This document shows, piece by piece, positions 5,876 to 9,042 of a DNA stretch of 9,042 nt. The stretch covers positions 1-9,042 of the forward strand of contig JBEKCP010000208.1 of NCBI GenBank assembly GCA_050014815.1, given 5' to 3'. Under the pieces are notes generated by a model. It did no database searches, was not told the origin of the DNA, and worked only from the letters and a program-made list of their open reading frames with translations. The position numbers and the translations under genes were made by a program. This DNA comes from JBEKCP01 sp050014815 (lineage in GTDB: Bacteria; Planctomycetota; Planctomycetia; Pirellulales; Thermoguttaceae). Every line of letters starts with the position of its first letter. The first letter of the stretch is position 1.

Positions 5876-5969
5876 GGATTGGGAATTAGGGATTAGACTG
5901 GCGTGCTCCCGCCTTCCTCTAATCCCCAATCCCCAATCCCCAATCCCTAATCCCTAATCCCTAATCCCC
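5868..5969. repeat. Inverted heptamer repeat shared by the ends of prmC and yhaM (element 3)
   Basis: The left arm (5868-5896) is about four G-rich heptamers of GGGATTA/G type. The right arm (5919-5969) is seven tandem heptamers with consensus C(T/C)AATCC. The first 29 bases of the right arm match the inverted left arm at 26 positions, around a 22-base loop. As RNA it folds into a long stem, and it sits exactly between two convergent genes, so it may end transcription from both sides. Both genes take their stop codon from it. A third, G-rich block of the same heptamer lies at 6961-6981. Confidence 0.85.
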
Positions 5970-6955
5970 TCCTCCCCCCGATACACGTGCTGCATGAGGA
6001 TGTTCTTCTTCGACGTGACCGGGCCGGGGTTCGTATCGGTCTGGAGGATCGCGACCATCATGGCGAACTTGGCGTCCAGGTCGTCGCAGTAGTGGACGAT
6101 CAGGGCCTCGGGGGTCATGGGCGGCTTGGGGGAGCCCCATTCGGGAAGCCGCTGGTGGGCGATGATGAGGTGTTCGAGGCGGAGGAGCGACTCGGGCGGA
6201 ATGTCGGAGCCCGCAGCGGCCTCGCGGACCATGTCCCGGCCTTGCAGCAGGTGGCCCACCAGTGCCCCGGCCGCCGAGTAGACGGTGCCTTCCGGCCGCT
6301 GGTCCAGCTCGCGTAGCTTTCCGATGTCGTGCAGGATGGCGCCGGCCGCCACGAGCGACCGGTCCAGCGGCGGCGCCATTTCCGGATAGTATTCGGCGTA
6401 TTTGTCGGCCAGATAGACCGCCGTGCGGGTCACGCTCAACGTGTGCTCCAGCAGTCCGCCGACGAAGGCGTGATGATTGTGCCGGGCCGCCGGCATCCGC
6501 AAGATCGCCGCGCGGTTCTCGGTCAGAATCCCCTCGACCAGCCCGCGGAGGGCCGGCTCCGCGATCCGCTCCCCGGCGATCTGCAACAACTCGTCGAACA
6601 TCTGCTCGGGGTCGAACCGCGATTGCGGCAGGCAGAGCGTGGGGGAGAAGCCGTCGGCCGCGTCGGCATCGCAGGTCTCGCGGATCTTGCGGATGTCGAG
6701 TTGCGGGCCGTAGTTGGTCTCGCGGTAGACGCCGCGGACCTTGTAGAACGCGCCGGGCGTCCATTTGTCGCGGCAATCGACCGCCCAGGGCGAGTTGTCC
6801 CAGATGGGAAACACGACCTCCCGGCCGCTGTCGCGAAAGCCGACGCGGAAATACGGCTTCCCTTCCCGCGTGGTCAACTGCTCTTTGGCGGTCATCAACA
6901 GGAACAGGTCGGCCTCCTGCCCGGCAACCATTTGAGAGAGCGTGAGGATGGGCAT
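5954..6955 (-). CDS. yhaM: YhaM-type 3'-5' exoribonuclease (OB-fold plus HD domain)
   Basis: The 333-residue product has the two-part layout of YhaM: an N-terminal OB-fold nucleic-acid-binding domain (about 1-95, 'EADLFLLMTAKEQLTTREGK' and 'FYKVRGVYRETNYGPQLDI') and a metal-dependent HD hydrolase domain (about 155-300). HD-domain residues are visible as 'HNHHAFVGGLLEHTLSV' (His159-162 and His171), 'AGAILHDIGKLREL' (His209-Asp210, the HD pair), a 'GHLLQG' His, and 'LIIAHQ'; 'PMTPEALIVHYCDDLDAK' closes the site. Characterised relatives degrade RNA from the 3' end and act on single-stranded DNA; that activity is inferred here. The ATG has no Shine-Dalgarno site, and a heptamer repeat lies 5 bases upstream of it, so the promoter must be beyond or disrupted. 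The last four residues (GIRD) and the TAG are read from the repeat shared with prmC. It is transcribed divergently from the recombinase gene and convergently with prmC. A general HD-hydrolase label is the fallback. Confidence 0.85.
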   Translation of the reverse strand: MPILTLSQMVAGQEADLFLLMTAKEQLTTREGKPYFRVGFRDSGREVVFPIWDNSPWAVDCRDKWTPGAFYKVRGVYRETNYGPQLDIRKIRETCDADAADGFSPTLCLPQSRFDPEQMFDELLQIAGERIAEPALRGLVEGILTENRAAILRMPAARHNHHAFVGGLLEHTLSVTRTAVYLADKYAEYYPEMAPPLDRSLVAAGAILHDIGKLRELDQRPEGTVYSAAGALVGHLLQGRDMVREAAAGSDIPPESLLRLEHLIIAHQRLPEWGSPKPPMTPEALIVHYCDDLDAKFAMMVAILQTDTNPGPVTSKKNILMQHVYRGEEGIRD

Positions 6956-6960
6956 GGGAA

Positions 6961-6981
6961 GGGATTGGGGATTGGGGATTG
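6961..6981. repeat. Three G-rich heptamers directly upstream of yhaM
   Basis: GGGATTG is repeated three times in tandem, starting 5 bases outside the yhaM ATG. It is the same unit as the repeat at 5868-5969, in inverted orientation relative to that repeat's seven-unit C-rich arm. The yhaM gene is therefore bracketed by inverted copies of one heptamer about 1 kb apart. Confidence 0.75.
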
Positions 6982-6989
6982 GAGGAAAG

Positions 6990-7010
6990 CCCCGCGACTG
7001 CGTCGCGGGG
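6990..7010. repeat. Strong stem-loop in the yhaM-recombinase intergenic region
   Basis: CCCCGCGAC (6990-6998) pairs perfectly with GTCGCGGGG (7002-7010) around a TGC loop. No T-run follows on either strand, and the adjacent genes diverge from here, so a terminator role is unlikely. It resembles the stem-loop at 4936-4954 (CCCC...GAC, 3-base loop, GTC...GGGG), suggesting a second small palindrome family. Confidence 0.6.
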
Positions 7011-7104
7011 GTTGCGGCTTCGCAGTGATTGTAACGAATGGCCGGAGATGCGCGAAGCGTGCCGAAGGGCTGAAGATTTCCGAGTTTTCCGGCCGAAACG
7101 AGAG

Positions 7105-8049
7105 ATGATGGGGATCTTTTCCCGCAAGCCGCTGCGTCCGAAGCCGCCCACGCCCCAGAGCCTGACCGCCGGGTGGCTGAAGGCGTTTGTCGATTACTCG
7201 GCGGGGGAGTGCCACCTGGCCGAGAACACCGTGGCCGCCTACCGCCGGGACCTGGCGCGGCTGCTGGAATGGCTCGGGGGCCGGTCGATTCCCGGCCTCG
7301 GGATCCGCGACCTGGCCGACTACGCGGCGTGGCTGGGCACGAAGCGGCTCGCCCCGGCCAGCATCGCCCGGCATCTCGTGTCGCTCAAGGTCTTCTTCCG
7401 CTACCTCCAACTGGAAGGCGTGCTCCAGGAGAACCTGGCCGAATTGTTGGGCAGCCAGAAGCTCTGGGAGCGGGTTCCCAAGGTCCTCAGCCCCGAGCAA
7501 GTGGGCCGGCTGATGGAGACCCCGCGGCCGGGAGACCCTTGTTGGCGGCGGGATCGGGCGCTGTTGGAATTGCTCTACGCGACCGGGTGCCGCGCGTCGG
7601 AGCTCTCCCACCTGCGGCTCTGCGACATGCACCTCGACGAAGGCTATTGCCTCTGCCGCGGCAAGGGCGACAAGGAGCGGATGGTGCCGCTGGGCGCCCG
7701 GGCCGCCGCGGCCGTCCGCGCGTATCTGGCCGACGAGCGGGCGGTGCTGGCCGCGCGGGTTTCGCGGCCCGCGGAGTGGGTCCTGCTCTCTTATCGCGGG
7801 CGGCGGCTGCGGCGGGAGCGGATCTGGGAGCTCCTGAAGCGGTATGCCCTCCGCGTCGGGGCGCCGCCGGAAGTCAGCCCTCACACGCTCCGCCACAGTT
7901 TCGCCACGCACATGCTCGCCGGCGGGGCCGACTTGCGACAGGTCCAGGAGATGCTCGGCCACGCCAGCATCGCCACGACGCAACTCTACACGCACGTCGA
8001 TCTCACGCGGCTGAAGGCCGTGCACCACAAGTTCCATCCGCGGGCGTGA
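7105..8049 (+). CDS. xerD: Site-specific tyrosine recombinase, XerC/XerD type
   Basis: Xer recombinases resolve chromosome dimers at dif sites near the replication terminus, normally with FtsK. The 314-residue product has an N-terminal SAM-like DNA-binding domain (about 20-105, 'FVDYSAGECHLAENTVAAYR') and a C-terminal catalytic domain (about 125-305). All active-site residues are present with correct spacing: Arg163 (ATGCRASEL), Lys187 (GKGDKER), His260 and Arg263 (SPHTLRHSFATH), His286 (LGHASIATT) and nucleophile Tyr295 (QLYTHVD). The end, 'HPRA', is typical of Xer proteins and rarely seen in phage or integron integrases. The start is ATGATG at 7105; either Met is possible, with GAGAG just before. 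I cannot firmly tell XerC from XerD; the C-terminal half reads closer to XerD. No integron or phage genes adjoin it, so a housekeeping role is most likely. Confidence 0.9.
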   Translation: MMGIFSRKPLRPKPPTPQSLTAGWLKAFVDYSAGECHLAENTVAAYRRDLARLLEWLGGRSIPGLGIRDLADYAAWLGTKRLAPASIARHLVSLKVFFRYLQLEGVLQENLAELLGSQKLWERVPKVLSPEQVGRLMETPRPGDPCWRRDRALLELLYATGCRASELSHLRLCDMHLDEGYCLCRGKGDKERMVPLGARAAAAVRAYLADERAVLAARVSRPAEWVLLSYRGRRLRRERIWELLKRYALRVGAPPEVSPHTLRHSFATHMLAGGADLRQVQEMLGHASIATTQLYTHVDLTRLKAVHHKFHPRA

Positions 8050-8079
8050 CGAGCCTGCGTGCGGCCCGCAAGCGAATAC

Positions 8080-8135
8080 TGTGGTGGGGGCGTCCCGCCT
8101 GCATCGTGCCGGGCAGGCGAGACGCCTGCACCACA
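8080..8135. repeat. 23-bp inverted repeat between convergent genes (element 4)
   Basis: Bases 8080-8102 and 8113-8135 are inverted copies matching at 20 of 23 positions, with a 10-base spacer. The right arm is itself palindromic (GCAGGCG, AGA, CGCCTGC), so two alternative folds are possible. It fills the 87-bp gap between the recombinase stop (8049) and the radical SAM stop (8137), ending one base from the latter. It is placed to end transcription of both genes, though there is no U-run. Repeats of 'TGTGGTGCAGGCGTC' type are familiar in planctomycete genomes (recollection). Confidence 0.8.
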
Positions 8136-8136
8136 A

Positions 8137-9042
8137 TCATGCGCCTTGCTGCGCATCGCTTGCGCAACCCATGTTGGCCATTTGCCCGAGCGACTGCTCC
8201 TGTTCGCTCGCGAGATACCCGCGGCCTTGCTGGATGCCGATGTGGTCCCAGGGCAGGGCTGCGCGGGGCAGGGCAGGGGAGTGGAGGAGGTCATCGACGT
8301 CGATGCCGCAATCCGCCAGGGCCTGCCACCAGAGCGCGGGCTGCAGCCGCTCGGCCCAGGCGTCCAGCCGCGCCCCGCGCCGCCAGGCCAGCTCGATCGC
8401 CGCGCCCACGCGGCGATCGCCGCGGCACAACACGCCCTCCAGCAGGCTCGAATCCACGTCGTGGCACCGCAGCGTCACGCTCCGCATGCGCTTCCGCCGC
8501 CGCAATCGCTCGTGGGCCTCCTGGAAATACTCGCGGCGCTGCATGGCGTTCCACTGGAAAGGCGTCTGCGGTTTCGGCACGAAGTTCGACACGTTGGCCA
8601 CCACCGCGGCGAAGCGGCCCAGCACCTCCTTGCCCAGCCGCGAGATCGACTCGGCCATGTCGATGATGCCGTCGAGGTCGGCCGGGCGCTCGCCCGGCAG
8701 CCCGCACATGAAATAGAGCTTCACGCGTGCAAAGCCGTTCTCCATCGCGCGGCGGCAGCCGGCCATCAGGTCGTCGTTGCTGATCCGCTTGCCGATGAGT
8801 TCGCGCATGTCGTCGCGGGCCGCCTCGGGGGCCAGCGTCAGCCCGTCGCGGCGGTCCGTGTTCAGCAACTCGCCCAGCGAGCGCCACTGGCGGTTGACGC
8901 GCAGGCTGGGCAGCGAGATGCTCACGCCCAGCGGACGGAAGACCTCGTGCAAGCGGCCCAGGAGATGCTCGATCTCGGGATAGTCGCTGGTGGAGAGGCC
9001 CAAGAGCGCGATCTCGTTGTAGCCGGTCGTGCGGTACGACTC
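8137..9042 (-). CDS. B12-binding-type radical SAM protein (TIGR03960/YgiQ-like), C-terminal part
   Basis: The frame is open to the right edge of the window, so the 5' part of the gene, including any B12-binding domain and the CxxxCxxC iron-sulfur motif, lies outside it. The visible 301 residues include 'ESYRTTGYNEIALLGLSTSD', then 'LTLAPEAARDDMRELIGKRI', 'FARVKLYFMCGLPGERPADL', and 'NVSNFVPKPQTPFQW', a series typical of the later strands of the radical SAM barrel in this family. Near the end, 'ALPWDHIG' resembles the family's 'LPWDHI' tail. The protein stops there without the DUF2344 region fused in many homologues. The family's reaction is unknown to me. The last ~14 residues (MANMGCASDAQQGA) look unlike the domain and may be read from repeat-like DNA (GCGCA-rich, 8140-8185). 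It converges with the recombinase gene; an inverted repeat lies immediately past its stop. Confidence 0.87.
   Translation of the reverse strand, partial: ESYRTTGYNEIALLGLSTSDYPEIEHLLGRLHEVFRPLGVSISLPSLRVNRQWRSLGELLNTDRRDGLTLAPEAARDDMRELIGKRISNDDLMAGCRRAMENGFARVKLYFMCGLPGERPADLDGIIDMAESISRLGKEVLGRFAAVVANVSNFVPKPQTPFQWNAMQRREYFQEAHERLRRRKRMRSVTLRCHDVDSSLLEGVLCRGDRRVGAAIELAWRRGARLDAWAERLQPALWWQALADCGIDVDDLLHSPALPRAALPWDHIGIQQGRGYLASEQEQSLGQMANMGCASDAQQGA

Noticed and set aside
5868..5969. CRISPR array
   Set aside because: The 7-bp units are contiguous with no spacers, and there are no cas genes.
7012..7035. Promoter for the recombinase (TTGCGG upstream of TGATTGTAAC)
   Set aside because: No -10 hexamer at suitable spacing resembles TATAAT, and the TTGCGG lies in a small GC-rich palindrome.
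5961..7151. 396-codon minus-strand open frame overlapping yhaM and the recombinase start
   Set aside because: It is an Arg/Pro/Gly-rich out-of-frame reading of high-GC coding DNA; yhaM in the other frame has clear OB-fold and HD motifs.
7105..8049. Integron or phage/ICE integrase with an attachment site
   Set aside because: The protein has Xer-type length and 'HPRA' end, and no tRNA, attC array, excisionase or phage gene is near; no dif-like 28-mer was recognised in the window.
6895..8136. 413-codon minus-strand open frame antisense to the recombinase gene
   Set aside because: It is complementary to a gene with a complete catalytic motif set; long antisense frames are expected at this GC content.
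7173..8666. 497-codon plus-strand open frame across the recombinase and radical SAM genes
   Set aside because: Low-complexity Arg/Gly/Ala translation, no domain, and it crosses two convincing genes and an inverted repeat.

Overview
The window looks like a high-GC planctomycete chromosome segment, most like the Pirellulales and relatives. This is inferred from family resemblance: a membrane-anchored LRR protein with the 'FSIRSLL' type N-terminus, a transglutaminase-fold/TPR lipoprotein, patchy Shine-Dalgarno use, and abundant short interspersed inverted repeats at gene borders. No rRNA, tRNA, CRISPR array, transposase or phage gene is visible.

Layout. (1) 1-227, +: the 3' end of kdsA (Kdo-8-phosphate synthase, LPS core precursor). 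(2) 255-443: a MITE-like inverted repeat running into the start of (3) a lipoprotein gene (410-2362, +) with a degenerate transglutaminase-like domain and a TPR-like C-terminus. (4) 2501-3843, +: rpmE (ribosomal protein bL31) overlapping prfA (release factor RF1) by one base. (5) 3925-4617, +: a small membrane LRR protein, followed by 376 bp without a gene (4618-4993) that holds a second inverted-repeat element and a terminator-like hairpin. (6) 4994-5875, +: prmC, the methyltransferase for the GGQ glutamine of release factors. (7) 5954-6955, -: a YhaM-type OB-fold/HD exoribonuclease, convergent with prmC. (8) 7105-8049, +: a XerC/XerD-type tyrosine recombinase with a complete active site. (9) 8137-9042, -: the C-terminal part of a YgiQ/TIGR03960-like radical SAM protein that runs off the window.

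How the genes fit together. rpmE-prfA-prmC is a translation-termination group: RF1 (GGQ at residues 230-232) is the expected substrate of PrmC (NPPY at 197-200). Here the usual prfA-prmC adjacency is broken by the LRR gene and repeat DNA. The other genes (cell envelope, RNA turnover, chromosome-dimer resolution, radical SAM enzyme) are housekeeping-like and not obviously linked.

The most interesting feature is not a gene. Seven of the eight gene junctions carry an inverted repeat, a palindrome or a short-period array; only the overlapping rpmE/prfA junction does not. Three elements of unrelated sequence share one architecture: two inverted arms of about 29-36 bp, each made of degenerate tandem 7- or 8-mers, around an internal segment. 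A fourth site is a solo arm. Several elements have become part of genes: one supplies the start and signal-peptide N-terminus of the lipoprotein, one supplies the stop codons of both prmC and yhaM, and a G-rich repeat adds about 30 in-frame residues inside the lipoprotein.
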